A stretch of 64,000 bases of DNA from Gemmatimonadota bacterium (GTDB lineage Bacteria; Gemmatimonadota; Gemmatimonadetes; Gemmatimonadales; GWC2-71-9), in contig VGVQ01000016.1 in assembly GCA_016874005.1 (NCBI GenBank), positions 1 to 64,000 of the forward strand, in the 5' to 3' direction. How positions within the stretch are numbered: position 1 is the stretch's first letter; each line of letters starts with the position of its first letter. The notes below the pieces were generated by a model. It saw nothing but the letters and a program-made list of their open reading frames with translations. It had not been told where the DNA came from and searched no databases. Shown piece by piece: positions 41,236 through 50,199 of this stretch. The translations under genes were made by a program, and so were the position numbers.

Positions 41236-43150
41236 TCCACAGGCCGGTGTTGATGTCGTTGAAGTAGATCAGCCCGTTCTTCACCACCACACCCCAGGTG
41301 AACGTCGCCCGGGGCTTGTGGCCATCGGCGTCGGCGGTGAACAACCAGGCCATTTCCCTGCCCTGCCGCAGCAAGTCCCCCTTCAGCTCGCCGGAGATGT
41401 CGACCACTCGGCCGCCGCCCTGGTAGGCGCCGATATAGAGGGAGTCGCCCTCGACCCAGAGATTGTGGACGCCGCCGTCCGTCGGCTCGTACCAAGCGAC
41501 GATCTCGGGCCGTTCGATGTTGGATACATCGACGACCTGGAGCCGGCCCCAAGTCAGGTCGTTGCCATCCTTGTGGCCCTTGGCCGCGCCGCTGGCATAG
41601 ACCTCGTCGGCGATGAAGACGTAGTTCTTGTGGCGCCAGGCCGTGTGGGTACCCCGAGCACCGAGACCGTACATCTCGTCGACGCGCCGGTAGAGGTGGT
41701 CGAGGTCGTACTTGAGCTGCGAAACGAAGACCGGCTTTTCCGGCGAGCCGCCTTTGATCCCGTTTCCGATGTCGAGCACGATCAGGCCGTCGTTCCAGTA
41801 GGATAAATAGGCCAGTCCGTCGCGGACATCGATATCGTGAACGTAGCGGCCGGCTTCGGTCTGGCTGGTCTGCCAGCGGCCCACCTCCCGCGGGTGGTAG
41901 GGGTCCTTGATGCTGATGACCCGCATCGAGCCGGTGGCGTCGTCGGTCAGATAGACGTGGCCCTGGTAGACGTAGGCGGAGTGGACCCCACCCGAGACGG
42001 TCTCGTTGTAGTCGGCGATGACCTTGGGACGACAGCTGTCCGAGGCGTCGAAGATGGCGATGCCGTTCTTCCGGTTGGAGGCGTTCTCCCTCGAGAAGAC
42101 GCCGTACTTGCCGTCCTCGGTGGTCATCACGTCGTTGATGTGCCGGGCGTCGATCATCATCGAGTCGACGATCTTGGGCTCGCTTGGCGTGGTGACGTCG
42201 ATCGAATAGAGCCGGTCGCCAATGGTGGTGTAGTAGACACAGTTGCCGTCAGGATGGGCCCAGACCTCGCCGCCTTGGAACTCGATCGGGACCCGGCCGA
42301 CGACCTCGATCCCGCGGCCGACGCCCCGGGTGCCGACTCGGACCGCCGCGTCGGCGGAGACCGATCCGGCAGCGACGGTGACGGTGTAGCTACCCTGCTC
42401 CTCCGCGACGAAAGCCCCCTCGTCATCGATTTGCGCCACCGCTCCCGCGGCGACGGCAGCCACCGACCACCGAAGGCCCAGTCCCTCGATGGCTCGGCCG
42501 GCGCGGTCTCTGACGACGGCTTGGAAGCGGATCACGTCGCCCGTTTTGACCGAAGAGGCGGGCGGGCTGATGGCGATCGACGCCGGGACGGCCGTGACCA
42601 CCTGCACCGCGACCGCCGCTTTGGCGTTCCCCGCCGACCCGGTGACCGTGACGGTGCCGGGCCGGAGGGCGTGGAGCCGCCCGTCCTCGGTGGCGGCGAC
42701 GACGCTGGGGTCACTGGACACGAACCGAATCGGGTCATAGCGGACGTCGTTCTCGACGCTCTTCGGGGTGCCGGTGAGCGAATAGCGCGACCCCACCGCG
42801 AGGTTCAAGCTCGTGGTCGCCAACTCCAGTCTGGCGGCAGGGGCCGGCGTCACTTTGACCCTGACCTGCTCGGTGACTCGCCCCGCGGGCGTGACCGCCA
42901 TCGCAACGACCTGGACGTAGCCCCGGAAGCCACCCCGAACGAGGCCCGTGGTATCGACGCTCCCGTCACCTCCGCCGAACCAGAGCACCCGGGCATTGGC
43001 GATCGGTTGGCCCGTCTCGTCGAGCACTTTGGCCGACATCTGGAGGGTCTGGCCAACCTGGATCTCCGCCTTGGCGGGAGCGATCTCGATCCGGGCGATC
43101 CTGGCGGGCGGCTGCTGAGCGACCGCCAGGGTGAGCAAGGCGAGCACCAT
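41198..43150 (-). CDS. secreted Ig-like / LVIVD-repeat beta-propeller protein
   Basis: 650 residues from an ATG behind GAGGAACA. Residues 1-12 are a short hydrophobic signal (cleavage near AQQ). About 20-290 are three bacterial Ig-like (Big_2 type) beta-sandwiches with VTVTGSAGNAKAAVAVQV and VTVAAGSVSADAAVRV strands. About 290-640 are LVIVD-type propeller blades (SIDVTTPSEPKIVDS, IAIFDASDSCRPKVI, RVISIKDPYHPREVG, LIVLDIGNG, VVDVSNIERPEIVAW, RVVDISGEL). Function unknown; likely periplasmic or cell-surface. Lies downstream of, and in line with, the OMP gene. Confidence 0.85.
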   Translation of the reverse strand: MVLALLTLAVAQQPPARIARIEIAPAKAEIQVGQTLQMSAKVLDETGQPIANARVLWFGGGDGSVDTTGLVRGGFRGYVQVVAMAVTPAGRVTEQVRVKVTPAPAARLELATTSLNLAVGSRYSLTGTPKSVENDVRYDPIRFVSSDPSVVAATEDGRLHALRPGTVTVTGSAGNAKAAVAVQVVTAVPASIAISPPASSVKTGDVIRFQAVVRDRAGRAIEGLGLRWSVAAVAAGAVAQIDDEGAFVAEEQGSYTVTVAAGSVSADAAVRVGTRGVGRGIEVVGRVPIEFQGGEVWAHPDGNCVYYTTIGDRLYSIDVTTPSEPKIVDSMMIDARHINDVMTTEDGKYGVFSRENASNRKNGIAIFDASDSCRPKVIADYNETVSGGVHSAYVYQGHVYLTDDATGSMRVISIKDPYHPREVGRWQTSQTEAGRYVHDIDVRDGLAYLSYWNDGLIVLDIGNGIKGGSPEKPVFVSQLKYDLDHLYRRVDEMYGLGARGTHTAWRHKNYVFIADEVYASGAAKGHKDGNDLTWGRLQVVDVSNIERPEIVAWYEPTDGGVHNLWVEGDSLYIGAYQGGGRVVDISGELKGDLLRQGREMAWLFTADADGHKPRATFTWGVVVKNGLIYFNDINTGLWITRLERKDRPVP

Positions 43151-43291
43151 TTTCTGTTCCTCTCGGGTTGCCTCGGAGGACTCGAGGCCTCCGTGCGGTT
43201 CATCGGCTTCGATGCTGGTCGGCTGGGACGAGCCGGCTGGTCGACCCCGGCGTCCGACCCGGCGTCGACCTCGGCAAGATACCCACGGGAG

Positions 43292-44383
43292 CTACCGCAA
43301 CCGAACTTCGATCGGTGCCCGCGCCACCAGCCGGTACGAGTACTCCCAACTCGAATCGAATAACGCCGGGCTCCGGACCCCTCCGTCGAACCGGTGGAAC
43401 CGGAACTCGGCGTCGACCTCGACCCCACCGTCGAACCGGGCCCGCCGCAGCATCCCGAGTTCGAAGTAGGTTCGCCGGGAGCGGTAGCTCGTCTCCCGGC
43501 GCCCGATGGAGCCATAGTTCCGGTCGCCTTCCTCGGCCAGGAAATCGCGTCCCCACCACTGGACCGCGAAGACCTCGAAGCCGGGCTTCGGGGCTAACCC
43601 AACCTTGAGGAAGGTCCCCGCACCGCGTTCGGGGCGACCGGTGGGCCGTGCTGGACCCAACTGGCCGCGGCTCCAAAGTCGGTACAGCGCCGCGCTGGCA
43701 GTGCCAATTCCTCCCAGCGGCTCGGCGACCTCGACGCCAGCGGCGGAGCCGGAGTTCGAGGCAACCGGCTCCCCGTCTTCGGCCAGTTGGCCGCCGCGGT
43801 GAAGGTCGTGCCGCTGGTACACCAGTCCCAACCGCCGCACCGGCTTCAGCCGCAGGACCACGCCGTAGTCGAACACCTCCGCCTGCCGGGTGGTCCCCAC
43901 CACCTGCCAGTTGAGGAACACCTCGGCGTCCCAGCGCCGGCGTCGCTCGCGCCACTGGACCCCGTACTCTATCGGCCGGGTGAACTCCAAGGTGCTGACG
44001 GCCAGGGGATCTAGCAGACCATGCCGGCGATCGGTCTCGAGGGTGCCGATCACACCGAGCGAGGTCTCGGTGTGGTAGCGAAGCGATAAGATCGGCTTGA
44101 CCCGATCGAGGAAATCCGTCGACCCCCACCGGACGTCCCCGAAGACTCCGAGGTGCAACCCGAAGCGGGACGATGGCTCCACCACCAAGCGGCTGGTGAA
44201 ATGGCCGCCGAGGATCGTCTCGCCTCGTCGGTACGGCGTGAAGAACTCGGTGTTGTCTCCGTAGAGCGTCAGGCGACTGGAGAGACTCGCCGGTTGGGCC
44301 AAGAGCGGAGCCGCGGCACCCAAGAGCGCGACAGTGACCGGCAGCGCCAGCGGCAGCGACAGAAGAGACGCCGGCGAGTCCAT
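43292..44383 (-). CDS. predicted outer-membrane beta-barrel protein
   Basis: 363 residues with a signal peptide (cleavage near LLAQ, residue 30). The mature part shows alternating hydrophobic strands with many aromatic and Arg/Glu residues, turning at short polar loops, and ends in VARAPIEVRLR, all as in porin-like barrels. No specific family is recognised. It starts without a Shine-Dalgarno, with TATCAT six bases before the ATG, and is divergent from aguB with only 34 bp between start codons. Confidence 0.7.
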   Translation of the reverse strand: MDSPASLLSLPLALPVTVALLGAAAPLLAQPASLSSRLTLYGDNTEFFTPYRRGETILGGHFTSRLVVEPSSRFGLHLGVFGDVRWGSTDFLDRVKPILSLRYHTETSLGVIGTLETDRRHGLLDPLAVSTLEFTRPIEYGVQWRERRRRWDAEVFLNWQVVGTTRQAEVFDYGVVLRLKPVRRLGLVYQRHDLHRGGQLAEDGEPVASNSGSAAGVEVAEPLGGIGTASAALYRLWSRGQLGPARPTGRPERGAGTFLKVGLAPKPGFEVFAVQWWGRDFLAEEGDRNYGSIGRRETSYRSRRTYFELGMLRRARFDGGVEVDAEFRFHRFDGGVRSPALFDSSWEYSYRLVARAPIEVRLR

Positions 44384-44389
44384 AGAAGG

Positions 44390-44411
44390 ATGATAAGGGG
44401 GACGTTAGATT
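44390..44411. promoter_or_regulatory. back-to-back -10 elements for two leaderless genes
   Basis: Minus strand: TATCAT (44395-44390), then CCTTCT, then the ATG of the barrel gene. Plus strand: TAGATT (44406-44411), then TGCGGG, then the ATG of aguB. Both have exactly six bases between hexamer and ATG. The -35 regions would have to lie inside the opposite gene. Confidence 0.5.
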
Positions 44412-44417
44412 TGCGGG

Positions 44418-45305
44418 ATGGCGAATCCAACTCGCACCGTGGTGGTGGGGCTGCCGCAGATGGCCTGCGGCCCCGACCCGAAGGCGAATCTGGCCAAGGC
44501 AATCGAGCGGATCCGCGAGGCCGCGGCCCGGGGGGCTCAGATCGTCTGCCTGCAAGAGTTGTTTCTCGGGCCCTACTTCTGCCAGACCGAGGACCACCGG
44601 TTCTTCGCCATGGCCGAGGCCGTCCCCGGTCCCACCACCACGGTGTTGGGCGAGTTGGCGAGAGAACTCGGCGTGGTGATCATCGCCTCGGTGTTCGAGC
44701 GCCGGGCCCAAGGCCTCTATCACAACACCGCGGCGATCCTGGATGCCGACGGGCGCTACCTGGGCAAGTATCGGAAGATGCACATCCCGGACGACCCCCA
44801 GTTCCTCGAGAAGTTCTACTTCACTCCGGGCGACCTCGGATTTCGCGCCTGGCAGACCGCCTTCGGCAAGATCGGGGTGCTGGTCTGTTGGGATCAGTGG
44901 TACCCGGAGGGCGCTCGACTCACCGCGTTGGCTGGCGCCGAACTGCTCTTCTATCCGACCGCCATCGGCTGGCTGCCACCGGAAAAGGCCGAGTACGGCG
45001 AACGCCAGCAGGCGGCCTGGGAGACGATCCAACGCAGTCATGCGGTGGCCAACGGCGTCTTCGTCGCGGCGGTCAATCGGGTCGGTTTCGAGCCGTCGAC
45101 TAGCGGCGGAATCGAGTTCTGGGGCGGCAGCTTCGTGGCCGACCCCAATGGTCGAGTGCTCGCCAAGGGTGGCCAGGGCGAGGAGACCCTGATCGTCAGC
45201 TGCGACCTCGGTCAAGTCGACGAAGTCAGAACCCATTGGCCCTTCCTTCGGGATCGCCGGATCGACGCCTACGATGGCATCACCAAGCGCTGGCTCGGTG
45301 ACTGA
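44418..45305 (+). CDS. aguB: N-carbamoylputrescine amidohydrolase
   Basis: A nitrilase-superfamily enzyme that hydrolyses N-carbamoylputrescine to putrescine, CO2 and ammonia. 295 residues. Catalytic triad Glu (CLQELFLGPYFCQ), Lys (GKYRKMHIPDD) and Cys (GVLVCWDQWYPEGAR) are all visible, and YFTPGDLGF is typical of AguB. Cytoplasmic. Its 3' end overlaps aguA by 8 bp with the GTG start, so the two steps are made together. SpeA (2777) supplies the agmatine. Confidence 0.95.
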   Translation: MANPTRTVVVGLPQMACGPDPKANLAKAIERIREAAARGAQIVCLQELFLGPYFCQTEDHRFFAMAEAVPGPTTTVLGELARELGVVIIASVFERRAQGLYHNTAAILDADGRYLGKYRKMHIPDDPQFLEKFYFTPGDLGFRAWQTAFGKIGVLVCWDQWYPEGARLTALAGAELLFYPTAIGWLPPEKAEYGERQQAAWETIQRSHAVANGVFVAAVNRVGFEPSTSGGIEFWGGSFVADPNGRVLAKGGQGEETLIVSCDLGQVDEVRTHWPFLRDRRIDAYDGITKRWLGD

Positions 45306-46356
45306 TCGCCGAAGGAGCGCGGCGGCCACCAGGAGCCAGTTCCGGATGCCGGCCGAGTGGGCCCCCCACCGGGGCACCTGGCTTTCCTGGCCCCATCGGG
45401 AGTCGTCCTGGCCAGGCAAATTCGAGCCGGTGCCGGCGGTCTTCGCGGAGATCGTCCGCCACCTTGCTCCCCGCGAGGAAGTCCACCTCAATGTGGCCGA
45501 CGACGCGATGGAGAGGTCGGCTCGCGAGGCGCTGGCCAAAGCGGCGGTGCCCACCGGCAACGTCTTCTTCCATCACCATCCGACCAACGACGCCTGGTGC
45601 CGGGACCACGGCCCGATCTTCGTCCAGCGCGAGGTGAACGGTCGCCGGGAACAGCGGGTCGTCGACTGGGGCTACAACGCCTGGGGCGGCAAGTATCCGC
45701 CGTTCGACGACGATGACGTGATTCCGTCTAGGATCGCCGCGGAGTTCGGGATCGATTGCGTTCATCCCGGGATCGTGATGGAAGGCGGTTCCATCGAGGT
45801 CAACGGTCGTGGGACCCTGATGACCACCGAGTCCTGCCTCCTCCATCCCAACCGCAACCCGACCCTCGCCAAGGCGGACATCGAGCGATTCCTGGCGGAG
45901 TACCTGGGGGTGCACCACTTCCTCTGGCTGGGGGATGGGATCGAGGGCGACGACACCGACGGCCACGTCGACGACCTCACCAGGTTCGTCGATGAGACGA
46001 CGGTCGTGACGGTCATCGAGGACGACCCGGCCGATCCCAACTACCGCCCGCTGCGCGAGAACCTGTCACGGCTGCGTTCGATGGTGGACCAGGACGGGCG
46101 GCCGCTCGACATCGTGACGCTCCCAATGCCCCGCCCGATGTACCAGGATGACCAGCGGCTCCCCGCGAGCTACGCCAACTTCTACATCGCCAATGGAGTG
46201 GTCCTGATGCCGGCCTACGACCGGGACCGCGACGAGACGGCTCGGACCGCCCTCCAGGGTTGTTTCCCGAGACACACCGTGATTCCAATCGAGTGCACCG
46301 ACCTGGTCTGGGGACTCGGCGCCGTCCACTGCGTCACCCAGCAGTGGCCGGCCTAG
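45298..46356 (+). CDS. aguA: agmatine deiminase
   Basis: The enzyme deiminates agmatine to N-carbamoylputrescine and ammonia. The proposed start is GTG 45298 (352 residues, 8-bp overlap with aguB); an ATG at 45274 or 45346 (MPAEWAPH, behind AGGAG) is possible. Family motifs: FRMPAEWAPHRGTWLSWPH, NDAWCRDHGPIF, GGKYPPFDDDD, MEGGSIEVNGRGTL, DDTDGHVDDLTRF, and the catalytic Cys in GLGAVHCVTQQ near the C-terminus. Confidence 0.94.
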   Translation: MTDRRRSAAATRSQFRMPAEWAPHRGTWLSWPHRESSWPGKFEPVPAVFAEIVRHLAPREEVHLNVADDAMERSAREALAKAAVPTGNVFFHHHPTNDAWCRDHGPIFVQREVNGRREQRVVDWGYNAWGGKYPPFDDDDVIPSRIAAEFGIDCVHPGIVMEGGSIEVNGRGTLMTTESCLLHPNRNPTLAKADIERFLAEYLGVHHFLWLGDGIEGDDTDGHVDDLTRFVDETTVVTVIEDDPADPNYRPLRENLSRLRSMVDQDGRPLDIVTLPMPRPMYQDDQRLPASYANFYIANGVVLMPAYDRDRDETARTALQGCFPRHTVIPIECTDLVWGLGAVHCVTQQWPA

Positions 46357-46471
46357 ACCCGACGGGCGCCGTCACCGGGCGGTCGACCTTCTGGTTCGAC
46401 CCCGACGACCCGCTCGGGGGCGGATTCCCCTTCCGGTAGGGCGGACGCACCGAACCACGCGAGGCTGCCAG

Positions 46472-47755
46472 ATGACCCGGTTTCTCTTCGTCTCCTACGA
46501 TGCCCTGATCAGCGACATCGCCTGGGAGGTGGCCAAGGAGGGCCACGAGGTCAAGTACTTCATCAAGGCCGAGGAGGACCGCGAGATCGCGAACGGGTTC
46601 GTCCCCAAATCGGACGACTGGGAGCGGGACGCGACCTGGGCCGAGGTGATCGTGTTCTACGACGTCCTGGGCATGGGAGCCGACGCCCAGCGGATGCGTC
46701 AGGCCGGGAAGCTCGTGGTGGGCGGCACCCCATACAGCGACCGGCTCGAGGACGATCGGGCCTTCGGTCAGGCCGAGTTGAAAGCGGCCGGGGTCACGAT
46801 CATTCCGCAGGAGAACTTCACCTCGTTCGCGGACGCCATCGCCTTCGTCAAGGCCAACCCCAATCGATACGTCATCAAGCCGAGCGGCGAAGCGCAGAAC
46901 ATGAAGCAGCTCTTGTTCGTCGGCGAGGAGGAGAAGGGCGAAGACGTCATCCAGGTTCTGGAGGATTACCAGCGCGCCTGGGCCGACCGGATCAAGGAAT
47001 TCCAGCTCCAACGGCGGATCGTGGGGGTCGAGGTGGCCACGGGGGCCTTCTTCAACGGCAACGAGTTCGTCTACCCGATTTGCGTCAACTTCGAGCACAA
47101 GAAACTCTTCCCGGGCGACATCGGGCCGGCCACCGGCGAAATGGGCACCGCGATGTTCTGGTCCGAACCGAACAAGATCTTCCGGGCCACCTTGGGCAAG
47201 ATGGAGAGCCGGCTCCGCCGGGAACGCTATGTCGGGTACATCGACGTCAACTGTATCGTCAACTCGAATGGCATCTATCCGCTCGAGTTCACCGCCCGGT
47301 TCGGCTACCCGACCATCAGCATCCAGCAGGAAGCGATGACGACGCCGATCGGCGAGTTCCTCCGCCAGCTCGCCGACGGCACCGCCACCCGGCTCAAGGT
47401 CCGGGCCGGCTATCAAGTCGGGGTCCGGGTCGTGGTTCCGCCCTTCCCGTTCAGTGACCGGGAGACCTTCCTCCGGAACTCGAAGGACGCGGTGATCATC
47501 TTCAAGAAGCCCAACCGCGAAGGCGTCCACATCGAAGACGTCAAGCTGGTCAATGGCGAGTGGGTAGTGACCGGTACCAGTGGGGTGGTATTGATCGTCG
47601 TGGGCGCCGGACCGACGATGCGCCAGGCCCAGCGGCAAGCCTACGGCCGGATCGACAACATCATGATCCCCAACATGTATTACCGGAAGGACATCGGCGA
47701 CCGGTGGTACGAGGACGTCGATCGGCTCCATTCCTGGGGCTACTTGCGGGAGTAG
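46472..47755 (+). CDS. PurD-like ATP-grasp ligase (phosphoribosylamine-glycine ligase family)
   Basis: 427 residues, the length of PurD. The N-domain is VSYDALISDIAWEVAKEG, the ATP-grasp part has DDRAFGQAELKAAGV, RYVIKPSGEAQ, GVEVATGAFFNG, FPGDIGPATGEMGT, and the metal-binding DVNCIVNSNGIYPLEFTARFGYP. PurD forms glycinamide ribonucleotide in purine synthesis. The start region lacks the usual GxGGREHA of PurD and this copy sits away from other pur genes, next to a transporter, so a different substrate cannot be excluded. The product is cytoplasmic. Confidence 0.78.
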   Translation: MTRFLFVSYDALISDIAWEVAKEGHEVKYFIKAEEDREIANGFVPKSDDWERDATWAEVIVFYDVLGMGADAQRMRQAGKLVVGGTPYSDRLEDDRAFGQAELKAAGVTIIPQENFTSFADAIAFVKANPNRYVIKPSGEAQNMKQLLFVGEEEKGEDVIQVLEDYQRAWADRIKEFQLQRRIVGVEVATGAFFNGNEFVYPICVNFEHKKLFPGDIGPATGEMGTAMFWSEPNKIFRATLGKMESRLRRERYVGYIDVNCIVNSNGIYPLEFTARFGYPTISIQQEAMTTPIGEFLRQLADGTATRLKVRAGYQVGVRVVVPPFPFSDRETFLRNSKDAVIIFKKPNREGVHIEDVKLVNGEWVVTGTSGVVLIVVGAGPTMRQAQRQAYGRIDNIMIPNMYYRKDIGDRWYEDVDRLHSWGYLRE

Positions 47756-47876
47756 CACGGCAGCCGCCAGGGCGGTACCCCTGGAGGCACCGGCCCAAGA
47801 GCCCGCCGCCGCCGGGCCGGTTCCCTTGCCCCCATCCGGGCGGTACCTTGGTCGGTCGCCCTCTCCAGGATCGCCC

Positions 47877-49406
47877 GTGACCGCACCCGCCCAGAGCCGC
47901 CTCGATCGGATCCTCGGCACCATCGAGCGGATTGGGAACAAACTGCCCGACCCAGCCCTGCTCTTCGTGGTGCTGATGCTGCTCGTCTGGGCCATTTCGG
48001 CGCTCCTCGCCCCGGTTGCCTTCACCGAGATCGATCCCCGAAACAACGAGCCCATCAAGGTGGTCAATCAGGTGACCGGCTCGGCCCTGGCCACCTTCTT
48101 GTCCAACATGGTCACCACCTTCACCAGCTTTCACCCCTTGGGCGTGGTGCTGGTGGCACTCCTGGGTGTCGGGGTCGCGGAGCACACCGGGTTCATCACG
48201 GCCGGCCTCAAGGGGCTGCTCGGGATCACGGCCCCCAGGTTGTTGACCCCGCTGCTGATCTTCGTCGCCACCTTGAGCCACACCGCGGCGGACGCGGGTT
48301 ACGTCCTGGTCATTCCGCTTGGCGCGGTGATGTTCGCGGCGGCGGGTCGCCATCCGCTGGCCGGTATCGCGGCCGCGTTCGCCGGGGTGTCCGGTGGGTT
48401 CAGCGCCAACCTGATTCCGTCGAGCCTCGATCCCTTGCTGCAGGGACTGACCCAGCAGGCCGCCCAGCTGATCGAGCCCGGCCGCCAGGTCAACCCACTC
48501 AACAACTGGTACTTTCTGATCGCGTCGACTTTCCTGATCGTGAGCGTGGGCTGGTTCCTGACCGATCGGGTCATCGAGCCCCGTTTGAAGGGCACCACCG
48601 TCGACGGTGACGCCGCGGCGATGCCCAAGATGGAGGCGCTCACGCCGCAGGAGCGCCGGGGCTTGCGGGCGGCCCTTGGCGCCATGCTGGGCGGGGTCGT
48701 GATCCTCACCCTGGTCTCGGCGCCGGCGGCCTCGCCGTTCCGGTCGCCGGAAGGGGCCCTCACCGCCGCCGCGGCGCCACTGATGCGGGCCATCGTGCCG
48801 CTGATCATGCTGCTGTTCTTGCTGCCCGGCGTGGTCTACGGGTACAGCAGCGGCACCGTGAAATCTCATCGTGACATCATCCAGGCGATGAGCAAGTCGA
48901 TGAGCACGATGGGGTATTACATCGTGTTGGCGTTTTTCGCTTCGCTGTTCATCGCGGCGTTCGGCCAATCGAACCTGGGTGCCCTGTTCGCCTTGAAGGG
49001 GGCGAACTTCCTCAAGGCGATGGCCATGCCGGCCCAGGTGACGATCGTCGGCATCATCCTGTTGACCACCGCGGTGAACCTGCTGATCGGCTCGGCATCG
49101 GCCAAATGGGCGCTGCTGGCGCCGATCTTCGTGCCGATGCTGATGCAGTTGGGGATCTCGCCGGACTTGACCCAGGCCGCGTACCGAGTCGGCGATTCCT
49201 CCACCAACATCATCACTCCGATGATGCCTTACTTCCCGCTGGTGGTGGTCTACGCCAAGCGCTACGTCACCGGCACCGGGATCGGCACCATCGTATCGCT
49301 GATGCTGCCGTACTCGATCTGCCACCTGGTCGCATGGACGGTGTTGCTGATGCTGTTCTGGATGCTCGGTATCCCGCTCGGCCTGCAGGCGAGTTACGCG
49401 ATGTAA
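47877..49406 (+). CDS. AbgT-family transporter
   Basis: 509 residues from GTG 47877, with about nine to eleven membrane helices and the family's re-entrant hairpins. AbgT stretches: FHPLGVVLVALLGVGVAEHTG, VATLSHTAADAGYVLVIPLG, AGVSGGFSANLIPSSLDPLL, GSASAKWALLAPIFVPML and GDSSTNIITPMMPYFPLVV. Members import p-aminobenzoyl-glutamate (folate breakdown product) or export sulfonamides. The genes on each side (PurD-like; creatininase-type, convergent) may relate to purine or folate salvage, but that is only a suggestion. Confidence 0.93.
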   Translation: MTAPAQSRLDRILGTIERIGNKLPDPALLFVVLMLLVWAISALLAPVAFTEIDPRNNEPIKVVNQVTGSALATFLSNMVTTFTSFHPLGVVLVALLGVGVAEHTGFITAGLKGLLGITAPRLLTPLLIFVATLSHTAADAGYVLVIPLGAVMFAAAGRHPLAGIAAAFAGVSGGFSANLIPSSLDPLLQGLTQQAAQLIEPGRQVNPLNNWYFLIASTFLIVSVGWFLTDRVIEPRLKGTTVDGDAAAMPKMEALTPQERRGLRAALGAMLGGVVILTLVSAPAASPFRSPEGALTAAAAPLMRAIVPLIMLLFLLPGVVYGYSSGTVKSHRDIIQAMSKSMSTMGYYIVLAFFASLFIAAFGQSNLGALFALKGANFLKAMAMPAQVTIVGIILLTTAVNLLIGSASAKWALLAPIFVPMLMQLGISPDLTQAAYRVGDSSTNIITPMMPYFPLVVVYAKRYVTGTGIGTIVSLMLPYSICHLVAWTVLLMLFWMLGIPLGLQASYAM

Positions 49407-49408
49407 GG

Positions 49409-50155
49409 CTACCGCACGGCCACCGCGATCCGCTCCGCCAGCGCCTCGACGACGGCCTCACCGATCTCCGCCGTGGCGCCGTGGGGATCGCCGAGAATGC
49501 CGTTGGGGGTGATGGCACGAAGCCCCTTGGCGAGCAGCTCGTCGAGATCGATGCGGCCCATCTTGCCGATCTCCAGGCGATCCATCTTGACCAGGTGACC
49601 ATGCCGTGCCAGGAGGACCGAGGTCTCGGTCACGTCGGCGTGAATGGCGTCGACGTCCTGGGGTCGGCCGAACTTCGCGGCCGCCCCGATCATCGCGGCC
49701 ATCGTTTCCTTGAGTGCCTCCCGCCCCGCAAAATCGACGATCGTGACGCCCTTCGGCCCGAACTCGGCTCGCAACCCATTGGCGGCCTTTTCCAAAGCGG
49801 CGAAGTTGCCGCCGTGGGAGGAGAGCAGGACGAACCTGGTGAATCCGTGCGGTACCAGGCTGCGGACACACCCGACGACGGTCTCGATGAACACCGGCTC
49901 GGGAATCGACAGGGTTCCCGGAAAGGCGAGATGGTGGTCGGAGCAACCCGGCCTGATCACCGGTGCCAGGAGGGCATCACCCAGCTTCTCGGCCACCCGC
50001 AGCCCGACCGCGTAGCCAATGGCGGTGTCGGTCATGGTGGGCAGGTGGGGGCCGTGCTGCTCCATCGAGGCGGTCATCACGATGGCGGTTCGTTTGCCAC
50101 CTTCGATCAGCCGCTGGACGTCGGTCCAGGACAGCTCTTCGAGCAAGAGGGACAT
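49409..50155 (-). CDS. creatininase-family amidohydrolase
   Basis: 248 residues of the creatininase/MftE fold. The metal ligands are in SMEQHGPHLPTMTDT (Glu, His, Asp), LLSSHGGN (His), and HADVTETSVLL (Glu). The family contains creatinine amidohydrolase, FAPy deformylase (ArfB) and MftE peptidase; which activity is meant cannot be read from the sequence. Alone on this side except for the amidase 44 bp upstream, with which it is likely cotranscribed. Its 3' end is 2 bp from the AbgT stop. Confidence 0.9.
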   Translation of the reverse strand: MSLLLEELSWTDVQRLIEGGKRTAIVMTASMEQHGPHLPTMTDTAIGYAVGLRVAEKLGDALLAPVIRPGCSDHHLAFPGTLSIPEPVFIETVVGCVRSLVPHGFTRFVLLSSHGGNFAALEKAANGLRAEFGPKGVTIVDFAGREALKETMAAMIGAAAKFGRPQDVDAIHADVTETSVLLARHGHLVKMDRLEIGKMGRIDLDELLAKGLRAITPNGILGDPHGATAEIGEAVVEALAERIAVAVR

Positions 50156-50199
50156 GGGCTAGTCAAGGCTCCGGTCTGGCGCCGCGTTGGTCCGGCTTC

